In this document: positions 7,970 to 17,120 of the stretch, piece after piece
Layout: each line of letters opens with the position of its first letter
Numbering within the stretch: position 1 is the first letter of the stretch
NCBI GenBank assembly: GCA_036557785.1
Contig: DATBGZ010000043.1
Coordinates: forward strand, 62,001 to 126,000
Length of the DNA: 64,000 bases
Direction of reading: 5' to 3'
Source of the DNA: DATBGZ01 sp036557785
GTDB taxonomy: Bacteria; Actinomycetota; Actinomycetes; Mycobacteriales; Micromonosporaceae
The notes under the pieces: model-generated
What the model was told of the DNA's origin: nothing
The model's input: only the letters and a program-made list of their open reading frames with translations
Database searches by the model: none
Made by a program: the position numbers and the translations under genes

Positions 7970-8851
7970 TCACCAGGTGCCGAGCGGGTGCGCGCGAGCC
8001 ACGCTCTGCAGCTCGGCCAGGATGTGACTCAGCGCCTCGGTGTGCACGCCGTCGCGACCGGTCCGGCCGCCGATCCGGGCGACGGCCGGCCCGGACGGCC
8101 GGGCCAGCGTGGCCGCCGCCACCACGGCGTCGATCGCGGCGTCGAACTCGGCCCGCAGCGATGCCGGGTCGGCGAGCTCGGCCGGCAGGCCATCCAGGGC
8201 CGGGTCCGGCAGGAACAGCTCCTCGACGTACGGCCACACGGCCTCGAGCCCGGCCTGCATCCGGGCCCGGGACAGTTGCGTGCCGTCGCCGAGGCGCAGC
8301 ACCCAGCCTTCGGCGTACTCGCGGTGGTAGGCCAGCTCCGTCGCGGCCTTGCCGGCGATCGCCGCGAGCCCGGGGTCCGCGCTTGCCCGCAGTCGCTGGA
8401 GCATGGCGAGTCGCCAGGTCGAGAAGACCAACTGCCGTGCCACGAGCTCGGCGAAGTCGCCGTCCTTGGCCTCGACGAGCCGTACGTTGCGGAACTCGTG
8501 CTCCAGCCGGAAGAACGCGAGCTTGTCCTCGTCGGGGCCGAGATACTTCCCACCCACGGCTTCGCCCGCCCGGAACCCCTCGGCGTGACCGGCCCGGGTC
8601 AGCAGCAACCGGGCCTGGCCGAGCAGATCCAGCGCGATGTTGGCCAGCGCGGTCTCTTCCTCGAGCTCGGGCAGGTGCGTGACCCACTCCTGCAGGCGGT
8701 GCGAGTAGATCAGCGCGTCATCGCCGAGCATGAGGCAGCGCTGCACCAGCGCGGGGTCGTCGGTCGGCTCATCCAGACCGACGATCGCGAACGGGTCGAC
8801 GAACCCGGTCCCGAACGCCCACCGGTGGTCGAGGAGGCTCTCGTCATCCAT
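7970..8851 (-). CDS. paaC: Phenylacetyl-CoA epoxidase structural subunit PaaC
   Basis: A 293-residue ferritin-like structural partner of PaaA. Characteristic segments are LGDDALIYSHRLQEW, NIALDLLGQARLLL, RLEHEFRNVRLVE and ELAYHREYAEGWVLRLGDGT. PaaC forms the heterodimeric core with PaaA but does not carry the active diiron site. The start ATG 8851 is 8 nt downstream of the paaB stop. Cytosolic; part of the pathway that epoxidises the ring of phenylacetyl-CoA. Confidence 0.95.
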   Translation of the reverse strand: MDDESLLDHRWAFGTGFVDPFAIVGLDEPTDDPALVQRCLMLGDDALIYSHRLQEWVTHLPELEEETALANIALDLLGQARLLLTRAGHAEGFRAGEAVGGKYLGPDEDKLAFFRLEHEFRNVRLVEAKDGDFAELVARQLVFSTWRLAMLQRLRASADPGLAAIAGKAATELAYHREYAEGWVLRLGDGTQLSRARMQAGLEAVWPYVEELFLPDPALDGLPAELADPASLRAEFDAAIDAVVAAATLARPSGPAVARIGGRTGRDGVHTEALSHILAELQSVARAHPLGTW

Positions 8852-8859
8852 AAAGATGC

Positions 8860-9165
8860 CTACATGTGTGGAACATTGTCGGGGATGGGGTAGAACGTGG
8901 GGTGCCGGTAGATCTTGTCGGCGCTGGGGGCGAAGAACGGATCGCGCTCGTCGGGGCTGGACGCGGTGATCGCGTCGGCGCGGACCACCCAGATGCTGAC
9001 GCCCTCGTTGCGCCGGGTGTAGAGGTCACGGGCGTGGTGCAGGGCCATCTGCGGGTCGGCCGCGTGCAGCGACCCCACGTGCACATGGTTGAGGCCCCGC
9101 TTGCTGCGCACGAAGACCTCAAAGAGGGGCCAACTGGAGCGCACCGGGGCGGCATCGTCAGGCAT
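8860..9165 (-). CDS. paaB: Phenylacetyl-CoA epoxidase subunit PaaB
   Basis: A 101-residue small subunit with the family pattern WPLFEVFVRSKRGLNHVHVG, ARDLYTRRNEGVSIWVV and DPFFAPSADKIYRHPTFY. I used ATG 9165 rather than the longer frame because it gives the normal PaaB length and overlaps the paaA stop by 8 nt, which suits coupling. PaaB bridges PaaAC dimers in the epoxidase complex. Confidence 0.95.
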   Translation of the reverse strand: MPDDAAPVRSSWPLFEVFVRSKRGLNHVHVGSLHAADPQMALHHARDLYTRRNEGVSIWVVRADAITASSPDERDPFFAPSADKIYRHPTFYPIPDNVPHM

Positions 9166-10117
9166 CGTTGCCCTCCGTGCGATGTTTGGCGGCGTACGCC
9201 GCGGCGGCCTCGCGCACCCAGGCTCCCTCCTCGTGGGCGGCCCGCCGCCGCGCCACGCGCTCGGCGTTGCATGGGCCACGCCCCCGCAGCACCGCCTCGA
9301 ACTCGTCCCAGTCGATGGGTCCGAAGTCGTACGAGCCACGCTCGTCGTTCCACCGCAGTTGCGGGTCGGGCAGCGTGACGCCCAGGGCCTGCGCCTGCGG
9401 GACTGTCATGTCGACGAAGCGCTGGCGCAGGTCGTCGTTGGAGTGGCGCTTGACCCGCCACGCCATCGACTGCGCCGTATGCGGGGAGGTACGGTCCGGC
9501 GGGCCGAACATCATCAACGACGGCCACCACCACCGGTCCGTGGCGTCCTGGACCATGGCCCGCTGTTCGGGGGTGCCGCGCATCATCGCCATGAGCAGGT
9601 CATAGCCCTGCCGCTGGTGGAACGACTCCTCCTTGCAGATGCGCACCATCGCCCGACCGTAGGGCCCGTAGGACGTACGGCAGAGCGCGACCTGGTTGCA
9701 GATCGCCGCCCCGTCGACGAGCCAGCCGATCACGCCGATGTCGGCGAACGTCAGCGAGGGGTAGTTGAATATCGACGAGTACTTCTGCCGGCCGTCGATG
9801 AGCCGTTGGGTCAGGTCCGCCCGGTCCGCGCCCAGCGTCTCCGCGGCGGCGTAGAGGTAGAGCCCGTGCCCCGCCTCGTCCTGGACCTTCGCCAACAGGA
9901 TCGCCTTGCGCCGCAGCGAGGGCGCGCGGGTGATCCAGTTGCCCTCGGGCTGCATCCCGATGATCTCCGAGTGCGCGTGCTGGGCGATCTGGCGGATGAG
10001 CGTGGCCCGGTACGGGTCCGGCATCCAATCGCGCGGCTCGATGCGCTGCTCCCGGCCGACCGTGTGGTCGAAGTGGGCCTGCAGATCGGCCGGGTCAGCG
10101 GCGGCGGTCAGGGTCAT
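9158..10117 (-). CDS. paaA: Phenylacetyl-CoA 1,2-epoxidase catalytic subunit
   Basis: The diiron monooxygenase subunit that epoxidises the aromatic ring of phenylacetyl-CoA. The protein from ATG 10117 is 319 residues. Ferritin-like iron-ligand motifs are visible as DEAGHGLY (E81, H84) and EESFHQRQGYD, and an N-terminal HSEIIGMQPEGNWITRAPSL segment is typical of PaaA. Its ATG overlaps the stop of paaZ by 4 nt (ATGA). A longer open frame upstream is antisense-like noise within paaZ. Confidence 0.96.
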   Translation of the reverse strand: MTLTAAADPADLQAHFDHTVGREQRIEPRDWMPDPYRATLIRQIAQHAHSEIIGMQPEGNWITRAPSLRRKAILLAKVQDEAGHGLYLYAAAETLGADRADLTQRLIDGRQKYSSIFNYPSLTFADIGVIGWLVDGAAICNQVALCRTSYGPYGRAMVRICKEESFHQRQGYDLLMAMMRGTPEQRAMVQDATDRWWWPSLMMFGPPDRTSPHTAQSMAWRVKRHSNDDLRQRFVDMTVPQAQALGVTLPDPQLRWNDERGSYDFGPIDWDEFEAVLRGRGPCNAERVARRRAAHEEGAWVREAAAAYAAKHRTEGNDA

Positions 10118-12144
10118 CCGGACCACTCCTTCGCCACCATCGTGAGCACGTCGTAGGACGCCGCGACACTGCCATCCTGCTTGGTCACCTCGGCGTCCCA
10201 GCGTACCTCGCCATAGTCCCCGTCGCGTGGGCTGATCTGCTTGCACGTCAGCGAAACCGTCAGCTCGTCCCCGGGGTAGACGGGCGTGGTGAAGCGCAGG
10301 TTGTCGATGCCGTAGTTCGCCAGCACCGGCCCGGGATCCGGCTTCACGAACAACCCCGCGGCCAGGGCGAGCACCAGGTAGCCGTGCGCGACCCGACCGT
10401 CAAAGAAGGGGTTGGCCGCAGCGGCTGCCTCATCCATGTGCGCGTAGAACGTGTCGCCCGAGAGCGCCGCGAACTGCTCGATGTCCTCCAGCGTCACCCG
10501 TCGCGGCCCGGCCACGATGGCGTCGCCGATGCGCAGTTCGGCCAGCGACTTGCTGAACGGGTGCCGTTCCCCATCGTGGCGCTCGCCGCCCTTGACCCAG
10601 CGCCCGGTGACCGCGCCGAGCAGCGTCGGGCTCGCCTGGACCGCCGTGCGCTGCATGGAGTGCAGCACCCCGCGAATGCCACCGAGCTCCTCGCCGCCGC
10701 CGGCGCGCCCGGGACCTCCGTGCACCAGGCCCGGCATCGGCGATCCGTGGCCGGTGGACTCCGGGGCCGCGGTGCGGTCCAGCACCAGCAGACGCCCGTG
10801 CCACGGCGCGAGCCCGGTCACCATTGCCCGTACCACGTCGGCATCACCGGTCACCACGGAACCGGCCAGGCTGCCCCGACCCCGGGCCGCCAGCGCGACC
10901 GCGTCCGCCACGTCGCGGTAGCCGATCACGGTGCTCACCGGACCGAACGCCTCCACCGCATGCGGCTCCTCGCGGGCACTGTCGTCGCAGCGCAGCAGGA
11001 TCGGCGACAGGAACGCGCCGCGGTGCGCGTCAGCGCCGGCGACCGTGACCTTCTCCGCGTCGCCGTAGACGATGCGCCCCGCGTCGGTCAGGGCCTTCAG
11101 CGAGCGGCGCACCTCCTCCCGCTGCTCGAGGCTGGCCAGCGGTCCCATCCGTACGGCTTTGTCGTTCGGGTCGCCCACCACGACCCGCTCCAGCCGGGAC
11201 CGGGTCGCGTCGACGACAGCGTCCACATGCGACACGGGGACCAGCACGCGCCGGATCGCGGTGCACTTCTGCCCGGCCTTGGCGGTCATCTCGGTCACGA
11301 GTTGGTCCACGAACAGGTCGAACTCCGCCGTGCCGGGCGTCGCGTCCGGGCCGAGGATCGAGCAGTTCAGCGAGTCGCTCTCCGCGTTGAACCGCACGGA
11401 CCGGCCGATGATCGTCGGGTGGGAACGCAGGCGCTGTGCGGTGTCGGCCGAGCCGGTGAAGCTGAGCACGTCCTGCTCGACCAGGTGGTCGGGCAGGTCC
11501 CGGGCGCTCCCGCACACGAGTTGGACCGCACCCTCCGGCGCCAAGCCGGACTCCACGATCAACTCGACCAGCCGGGCGGTCAGGTACGCGGTCTGCGAGG
11601 CGGGCTTGATCAGCGACGGCATCCCCGCGAGCAGCGCGGGGGCCAGCTTCTCCAACGGCCCCCACACCGGGAAGTTGAACGCGTTGACCTGGACCGCGAC
11701 GCCGTGCCGTGGCGTGAGGATGTGCTGGCCCAGGAACTGCCCGCCCTTGCTGAGCGGCTCGGCGGCTCCCTCGACGTAGACCCGGTCGTTGGGCAGCTCA
11801 CGCCTCGCCCGGCTGGCGTACCCGAGCAACACCCCGATACCGCCATCGACGTCGATCCAAGCGTCGGCCCGCGTCGAGCCGGCCCGCGCCGACAGGGCGT
11901 AGAGCTCGTCCCGGTGCTCGCGCAGCATCAGGCCGAGCGACTTGAGGATCACCGCACGCTCGTGGAACGTCATCTCGCGCAGCACCGGACCGCCCACGCG
12001 GCGGCCGTACTCCAGCGCGGCCGCCACATCAACGCCCTCGGCGGAGACCCGGGCGACCTCGTCGCCGGTCACCGCGTCACGGACCGCCACGCCGTCCGTC
12101 GGGGCGTACCACGCGCCACACGTGTAGCTGCGCAGGACCGCCAT
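10114..12144 (-). CDS. paaZ: Bifunctional oxepin-CoA hydrolase / semialdehyde dehydrogenase PaaZ
   Basis: 676 residues, the full fused form. The N-terminal aldehyde dehydrogenase domain (about 1-510) has NAFNFPVWGPLEKLAPAL, general base E255 (FNAESDS) and nucleophile C294 (GQKCTAIRR); it oxidises the semialdehyde made by ring opening. The C-terminal MaoC-like hydratase domain (about 530-676) opens oxepin-CoA and contains FAALSGDTFYAHMDE, FFDGRVAHGYLVLALAAGLF and YPGDELTVS. It sits between the 2-oxoacid dehydrogenase genes and paaA, with a 19-nt gap that contains GAGGAGG. No paaF, G, H, J or K gene is present in the window, so the rest of the pathway must be elsewhere. Confidence 0.96.
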   Translation of the reverse strand: MAVLRSYTCGAWYAPTDGVAVRDAVTGDEVARVSAEGVDVAAALEYGRRVGGPVLREMTFHERAVILKSLGLMLREHRDELYALSARAGSTRADAWIDVDGGIGVLLGYASRARRELPNDRVYVEGAAEPLSKGGQFLGQHILTPRHGVAVQVNAFNFPVWGPLEKLAPALLAGMPSLIKPASQTAYLTARLVELIVESGLAPEGAVQLVCGSARDLPDHLVEQDVLSFTGSADTAQRLRSHPTIIGRSVRFNAESDSLNCSILGPDATPGTAEFDLFVDQLVTEMTAKAGQKCTAIRRVLVPVSHVDAVVDATRSRLERVVVGDPNDKAVRMGPLASLEQREEVRRSLKALTDAGRIVYGDAEKVTVAGADAHRGAFLSPILLRCDDSAREEPHAVEAFGPVSTVIGYRDVADAVALAARGRGSLAGSVVTGDADVVRAMVTGLAPWHGRLLVLDRTAAPESTGHGSPMPGLVHGGPGRAGGGEELGGIRGVLHSMQRTAVQASPTLLGAVTGRWVKGGERHDGERHPFSKSLAELRIGDAIVAGPRRVTLEDIEQFAALSGDTFYAHMDEAAAAANPFFDGRVAHGYLVLALAAGLFVKPDPGPVLANYGIDNLRFTTPVYPGDELTVSLTCKQISPRDGDYGEVRWDAEVTKQDGSVAASYDVLTMVAKEWSG

Positions 12145-12163
12145 CGCATCCTCCTCTGTGGAC

Positions 12164-13435
12164 TCACTCGGGCTTGTCGACGGGTGCCTCGATGGCGTCG
12201 GCCACCCGGCGGACGAACCCCGCCGCGGTCACGCCGTCACCGACCCGGTGGTCGAAGACGAACGAGAGCTGGGCGATCTTGCGGACCACGAGCTGGCCCT
12301 CGCTGACCCAGGGCCGGTCCAGGATCCGGCCGATCCCCAGGATCGCCACCTGGGGGTGGTTGATGATCGCCGCGCTGCCGTCGACGCCGAGCGGCCCGTA
12401 GTTATTGAGCGTGAACGTGCCCGAGGAGAGCTCTGCCGCGGTGAGCTTGCCCTGATGGGCCCGTTCGACGAGTCGGTTGACCTGTTCGTCGAGCTGATCC
12501 ACGGTCAGCGACTGCGCCGCCGCGATGGCCGGCACCAAGAGCCCGCGCGCACCCTGCACCGCGATGCCGAGGTTGACGTCGGCGCACTCCACGATCTCCT
12601 GCCGCGCCGTGTCGAAGCGGCCGTTGAACATCGGGTACTCGACGAGCGCGTCGACGACGAACCGCGCGAGGTAGGCGAGCAGCCCTGGTCCGGGGGAATC
12701 GGCCGTGCGGCCGCGCTCGCGCCGCTCGACCAGCCCGGTCGCGTCGACATCGACCCAGATCGTCGCCTCGGGGATCTCCGACCGGCTGCGCGCGAACGAG
12801 GCCGCGGCGGCCTTGCGGAAGCCGTTGAGCGGGGTACGGCGTTCGCCGGTGGCCGCCCGCTCCACGTCGGCGCGGGTGATCAGGCCGCCGAGGCCAGTGC
12901 CGTGCAGATCACTGATGTCGATGCCTCGGGTTCGCGCAAGTTGCCGCACGAGCGGCGAGACCACGCGCGGCGCCTCCCGCCGGACCGTCCGTTCCGCGCT
13001 GCGCACGCCCTCGCTCGTCCGGGTGGCGGCGGCGACCGGGACTCGAGGGCGGCGCCGCCGGCCGCCCGTGGGCGTGCCGCTCGTGCCGTAGCCCACGAGC
13101 ACGTTGCCGGAGCCCCCGCGCTCCTCCTCGCGGTAGGTCTCCGCGAACTCTCCCGCGCGCGAGGGCTTCGCGACCGCCGCCGCCACGGCGACGTCGGCCG
13201 ACTCGACCGCGATCAACGGCGAGCCGACCGCGATCGTCTGCCCCTCCCGGCCGTAGCGCCGGCTGATCCGCCCCGCGAAGGGCGTGGGCAACTCGACGAC
13301 CGACTTGGCGGTCTCCACCTCGACCACAGGCTGGTCGACCCGTACGTCCTCGCCCTCCGCGACCAGCCACCGCACGATCTCCGCCTCGGTCAGCCCCTCG
13401 CCAAGGTCCGGCAATCGGAATGTCTGGATGCCCAT
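12164..13435 (-). CDS. bkdC: 2-oxoacid dehydrogenase E2 (dihydrolipoyl acyltransferase)
   Basis: 423 residues with the three E2 parts in order: a lipoyl domain at 1-80 with lipoylation site K44 (VETAKSVVELP), a peripheral-subunit-binding domain near residues 155-190 (SPLVRQLARTRGIDISDLHG), and the catalytic acyltransferase domain ending in DHRVGDG (H396, D400). A single lipoyl domain and the neighbouring alpha/beta E1 genes favour the branched-chain complex over pyruvate dehydrogenase. The ATG shares one base with the E1beta stop. No E3 gene is in the window, so the complex must borrow dihydrolipoamide dehydrogenase from elsewhere. Symbol by context. Confidence 0.9.
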   Translation of the reverse strand: MGIQTFRLPDLGEGLTEAEIVRWLVAEGEDVRVDQPVVEVETAKSVVELPTPFAGRISRRYGREGQTIAVGSPLIAVESADVAVAAAVAKPSRAGEFAETYREEERGGSGNVLVGYGTSGTPTGGRRRRPRVPVAAATRTSEGVRSAERTVRREAPRVVSPLVRQLARTRGIDISDLHGTGLGGLITRADVERAATGERRTPLNGFRKAAAASFARSRSEIPEATIWVDVDATGLVERRERGRTADSPGPGLLAYLARFVVDALVEYPMFNGRFDTARQEIVECADVNLGIAVQGARGLLVPAIAAAQSLTVDQLDEQVNRLVERAHQGKLTAAELSSGTFTLNNYGPLGVDGSAAIINHPQVAILGIGRILDRPWVSEGQLVVRKIAQLSFVFDHRVGDGVTAAGFVRRVADAIEAPVDKPE

Positions 13436-14424
13436 CAGGCGTACTCCCACTGCAGGGTGTCGACGGCGTCCAGGACACGGTCGACGCTCGGCAGGTGCAT
13501 GTTCTCGTACCGCGGCGGTGGATAGGGGATGTCCAGGCCGGTCACCCGGCGCACCGGCGCGGCGAGCGAGTGGAAGCAGCGCTCGGTGACCCGGGCGACG
13601 ATCTCCGAGGCCACGCTGGCGAAGCCGCTCGCCTCGCTGACGACGACCGCCCGACCCGTCTCGCGCACGGCGGCACAGACGGTCTCGTCGTCGAATGGCA
13701 CGAGGCTGCGCAGGTCGATCACCTGCAGGCTGCGCCCCTCGTTCGCCGCGGCCTCGGCGGCGTCGAGCGCGACCGGCACCGCCTGGCCGTACGCGATCAG
13801 CGTGGCGTCCGTGCCATCCCGGCGCACCACCGCGGTCCCGATCGGTGGCACGGCCTGGCGCAGCGAGACCTCCTCGCGTGACCAGTAGAGCTTCTTCGGC
13901 TCCAGGAAGACGACCGGGTCGGGTGAGGCGATCGCCTGACGCAGCAGCCCGTACGCGTCGGCGACCGTCGATGGCGCGACCACGTGCAGCCCGGGGGTGT
14001 GGGCGTAGTACGACTCCGAGGAGTCGCTGTGGTGCTCGACGCCACCGATCCCCCCGCCGTACGGGACCCGGATGACCAGGGGCAGGCTCACCCGACCCCG
14101 GGTGCGGTTGCGCATCTTCGCGACATGGCTGACGACCTGCTCGAACGCGGGGTAGCCAAAGGCATCGAACTGGATCTCCACCACGGGACGCAGCCCGTTC
14201 ATCGCCATGCCGACGGCAACCCCGACGATCCCGGCCTCGGCGAGTGGGGTGTCGAAGCAACGGTTCTCGCCGAACTTGGCGGCGAGGCCATCCGTGATCC
14301 GGAAGACGCCGCCGAGCGGGCCGACATCCTCGCCGAAGACGACCACCGAGTCGTCGTCGGCCATCGCGTCGCGCAGGGCGTGGTTGAGCGCCTGCGCCAG
14401 GGACAACTGCTCTCGTTCGGGCAT
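13435..14424 (-). CDS. bkdB: 2-oxoacid dehydrogenase E1 beta subunit
   Basis: 329 residues of transketolase-type beta subunit: ALRDAMADDDSVVVFGEDVG, FDTPLAEAGIVGVAVGMA, then GVEHHSDSSESYYAHTPGL and the C-terminal transketolase domain (VSEASGFASVASEIVARV). It pairs with the alpha subunit to decarboxylate 2-oxoacids using thiamine diphosphate. The start codon abuts the E1alpha stop and the stop overlaps the E2 start. Branched-chain specificity is inferred from the split E1 and the BkdR-like neighbour. Confidence 0.93.
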   Translation of the reverse strand: MPEREQLSLAQALNHALRDAMADDDSVVVFGEDVGPLGGVFRITDGLAAKFGENRCFDTPLAEAGIVGVAVGMAMNGLRPVVEIQFDAFGYPAFEQVVSHVAKMRNRTRGRVSLPLVIRVPYGGGIGGVEHHSDSSESYYAHTPGLHVVAPSTVADAYGLLRQAIASPDPVVFLEPKKLYWSREEVSLRQAVPPIGTAVVRRDGTDATLIAYGQAVPVALDAAEAAANEGRSLQVIDLRSLVPFDDETVCAAVRETGRAVVVSEASGFASVASEIVARVTERCFHSLAAPVRRVTGLDIPYPPPRYENMHLPSVDRVLDAVDTLQWEYA

Positions 14425-15534
14425 TCAGGCATCGACCTCCCTGCTCAGTTCGTCGGCGACGAACGCGGCCTGCTCGACCAACTGCGGCGTCGGCACAGCG
14501 TAGACGTGGGCGAACAGGTCATCGACCGCGGGCGTGATGTCGCGGGCCAGCCCGTCGCGCATGCCGGCCGCGAGGTCGTCGGCCCGGGCAGTGAACGTCT
14601 CGGCGAGCGCGTCGGTCAGCACGGCGCGCGCGGTCAGGTAGCTCTTCAGTCGCTCCAACGGGTCCCGCTCCACCCAGTCACGCACCTCGTCCTCGGAGCG
14701 GTACCGCGTGGCGTCGTCGGCGTTGGTGTGCGCGGCGACCCGGTACGTGTGCGCCTCGATCAGCGTGGGTCCCTCGCCGGTGCGGGCCTGTGCCACCGCC
14801 GTGCCGAGCACCGAGAGCAGGGCGGCCACGTCGTTGCCGTCGACCTGCTCGCCGGGCATGCCGTAGCCGATCGCCTTGTGCGCGAGCGAGGGCGCGGCGG
14901 ACTGCCGGGCCAGCGGCACCGAGATCGCGTACCGGTTGTTCTGAACCAGGAACACCACGGGTGCCCGCAGCACGGCCGCGAAGTTCAGCGCCTCGTGGAA
15001 GTCGCCCTCGCTCGTGGCCCCGTCACCGCACATGGCGAGCACCACGCTCGGCTCTCCCCGGGCCACCCCGGCCCAGGCGACGCCGACGGCCTGCGGCAGT
15101 TGCGTCGCCAGGGGCGTGGCCTGTGGCGCGACCCGGCGCTCGTACGGGTCGTACCCGCAGTGCCAGTCGCCCTTGAGCAGCCCCAACGCCTCGACCGGGT
15201 CGACGCCACGCGACACGACCGCGGCCGTGTCGCGGTAGGTCGGGAAGAGCCAGTCCTCGTCGGCGAGCACGTGGGCCGCCGCCACCTGGCAGGCCTCCTG
15301 CCCGTGCGAGGACGGGTAGACCGCGAGCCGGCCCTGGCGGACCAGTGCGGAGGCCTGATCGTTGAAACGCCGCGCGGCCACGAGGGCCGCGTAGGCGTCG
15401 AGCAGAGCGTCGTCGCCGGGCAGGACGTACGCGTCGTGCGCGACCGCCTCCCCACGGGGGTCGACCAGCACAACCGGCGTGTCCGACGGCAGCAGACGCA
15501 ACGGGTCGCCCGTCATGCAAGCATGCTGCGTCAT
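14425..15534 (-). CDS. bkdA: 2-oxoacid dehydrogenase E1 alpha subunit
   Basis: 369 residues. The thiamine-diphosphate motif is clear: GDG at 170-172 (MCGDGATSEGDFHEALN) and NN at 199-200 (VFLVQNNRYAIS). Further family signatures are AVYPSSHGQEACQV, WLFPTYRDTAAVVSRGV and the phosphorylation-loop-like TYRVAAHTNADD. It is the first gene of the leftward nine-gene operon that continues through paaE. The start may be ATG 15534 or ATG 15516; neither has a strong ribosome site. The promoter must lie in the 113-bp gap shared with the divergent Lrp regulator. Confidence 0.93.
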   Translation of the reverse strand: MTQHACMTGDPLRLLPSDTPVVLVDPRGEAVAHDAYVLPGDDALLDAYAALVAARRFNDQASALVRQGRLAVYPSSHGQEACQVAAAHVLADEDWLFPTYRDTAAVVSRGVDPVEALGLLKGDWHCGYDPYERRVAPQATPLATQLPQAVGVAWAGVARGEPSVVLAMCGDGATSEGDFHEALNFAAVLRAPVVFLVQNNRYAISVPLARQSAAPSLAHKAIGYGMPGEQVDGNDVAALLSVLGTAVAQARTGEGPTLIEAHTYRVAAHTNADDATRYRSEDEVRDWVERDPLERLKSYLTARAVLTDALAETFTARADDLAAGMRDGLARDITPAVDDLFAHVYAVPTPQLVEQAAFVADELSREVDA

Positions 15535-15647
15535 GGGTTATCCGTGTTCCACTTTCGGCCTCAAGTCGAGAAGATGTCAACTGGGACCGCCACGATGATG
15601 GCCAAATGTCCAGCCACGTGCCAGGAGCCGAGGGAGGGGTGAGACCG

Positions 15648-16118
15648 ATGGCCAGCCCGCTCGACGCGACCGATCGACGCATCGTGGACGCCCTCGCCAG
15701 GGACGGTCGGATGTCGATGCGCGCGTTGGCGCAGTTGCTGCACATCTCGCGGGCGAACGCGTACGCGCGAGTCGAGCGACTGCTCTCGACCGGGGCCATC
15801 CGCGGCTTCCGGGCCGAGGTCGACCCAGCCGCCGTCGGCATGGCGACGTCGGCCTACGTGACCCTCAAGCTGCGCCAGCCCGACTGGCGGGACGTGCGGG
15901 CACGGCTGGCCGCGATCTCGGGCATCGTGCACATCGCGCTCGTCGCCGGCGACTTCGACGTCATCGCGCTCGTGCGGGCGCACGACAACGCCGACCTGCG
16001 CCGCATCGTCCTGGACGAGATCCAGGGCATGCCCGGGGTGTTGAGCACCCGCACGCTGCTGGTCTTCGAGGAGTCCACGGCCGATCAGCCCTGGAGCGAG
16101 CCGCCGCCTGCTCCCTAG
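15648..16118 (+). CDS. Lrp/AsnC regulator, BkdR-like
   Basis: 156 residues from ATG 15648, which follows GAGGGAGGGG at good spacing; an ATG at 15606 in the same frame would add 14 residues with a poorer site. HTH: DATDRRIVDALARDGRMSMR through SRANAYARVERLLSTGAI. The C-terminal RAM domain contains YVTLKLRQPDWRDV and GDFDVIALVRAHDNADLRR. The gene is divergent from the bkd-paa operon, the arrangement seen for BkdR, which responds to branched-chain amino acids or their 2-oxoacids. Control of the neighbouring operon is inferred from this position. Confidence 0.88.
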   Translation: MASPLDATDRRIVDALARDGRMSMRALAQLLHISRANAYARVERLLSTGAIRGFRAEVDPAAVGMATSAYVTLKLRQPDWRDVRARLAAISGIVHIALVAGDFDVIALVRAHDNADLRRIVLDEIQGMPGVLSTRTLLVFEESTADQPWSEPPPAP

Positions 16119-16163
16119 TGGACGGTCGCACGCCACGCATACCGGCGGGTCAAGGGCGCAGGC

Positions 16164-17027
16164 TCAGACTCCGGGGGTCCCGGCCGTGCCGAGCGGCACC
16201 GATCGCGAGAAGTCCACGGTGCGTCGGGCGTTGGCCAGCGCCGTGACCGTGGCGGTGCCGAGCGGGCCGGCGCGGTCGAAGACCTCGGCGGTACCGACCG
16301 CGATGCCGTTGGCGGCCACGTGGTCGAGCGCGCGCAGCCCCACGGCCACGCCGGTCGGACGCCGGGTGAGGGCGAGGCTGATATCTGTATTGATGTACTC
16401 GACTCCGTTGCTGCCCCAGTTGGTCACCATGCTGGTCGCGTCCGCGACCGACGCGACGGCCTGGAACGGCGTGACGGGCTCGCCCGCGACGATCGGCACC
16501 GCGGTCTGCCAGGTCTGGTGCCGGCCCGCGTTCTGGTGCTCGGTCCAGTTGTCCGACCATGGCTTCTCGCTGGCGAACAGGGGCACGTGGAAGACGTCGG
16601 CGAGCGGTGCGAGATCCGCGGGCGCGGGCGTGGGCCGCCCCGCCTCGGACGACCACACCACACCCGACGGGTTGGTCGAGGGCTGCAGGAACGTCGCGGT
16701 CGCGCGAGCGACCCGGACGTCGCCCTGCTGCACCACCGCGTCGAGCAGCACCAGCCGCGGCCCTTGCCGGACCACGGTCGCGGTCGCGGTGGTCTCGGCC
16801 ATCCGCGCCGCCCGGAACAGGTCGACGTGGTAGCGCGCGGGCACCAGCTCGGGACGCCCCAGCGCGAGCACCGCCCGTTCCAGCGCCCGGGCCAGCAATC
16901 CGCTCACGGCCACGCCGTGTATCTGGCTCTCGCTCCACAGGCTGCGCGCGAGCGGCAACGGGGTGAACGCCTCGCCGTCGCGGCGAAACCAGCCCAACTC
17001 GTCCACTGGGCGCTTCGCCTCCCGCAT
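16164..17027 (-). CDS. Acyl-CoA thioesterase-like hotdog-fold protein
   Basis: 287 residues resembling the double-hotdog thioesterase proteins of mycobacteria and actinomycetes: WSESQIHGVAVSGLLARALE, ARYHVDLFRAARMAETTATA, QGDVRVARATATFLQPS and a second half with TNWGSNGVEYINTDISLAL and DRAGPLGTATVTALANAR. Such proteins hydrolyse or bind acyl-CoA, but the substrate cannot be told here. It ends convergently 45 bp from the BkdR-like gene. No signal peptide is present, so it is cytosolic. Its nearness to bkd-paa may be functional (CoA-thioester turnover) or accidental. Confidence 0.75.
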   Translation of the reverse strand: MREAKRPVDELGWFRRDGEAFTPLPLARSLWSESQIHGVAVSGLLARALERAVLALGRPELVPARYHVDLFRAARMAETTATATVVRQGPRLVLLDAVVQQGDVRVARATATFLQPSTNPSGVVWSSEAGRPTPAPADLAPLADVFHVPLFASEKPWSDNWTEHQNAGRHQTWQTAVPIVAGEPVTPFQAVASVADATSMVTNWGSNGVEYINTDISLALTRRPTGVAVGLRALDHVAANGIAVGTAEVFDRAGPLGTATVTALANARRTVDFSRSVPLGTAGTPGV

Positions 17028-17120
17028 GTGCGTTCTGCCCGAGCGGTCCTCGCCCGCCCGAGGCTAACATGAGCGTCCGGCCGTACGGCTCGGCGCGGCC
17101 GCGTGCCCGGACGGGTGATG

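Noticed and set aside
10384..12306. A 640-codon open frame on the plus strand opposite paaZ
   Set aside because: It is antisense to a gene with full ALDH and MaoC motifs, is very rich in Arg, Gly and His, and has no recognisable domain. High GC leaves such frames open by chance.
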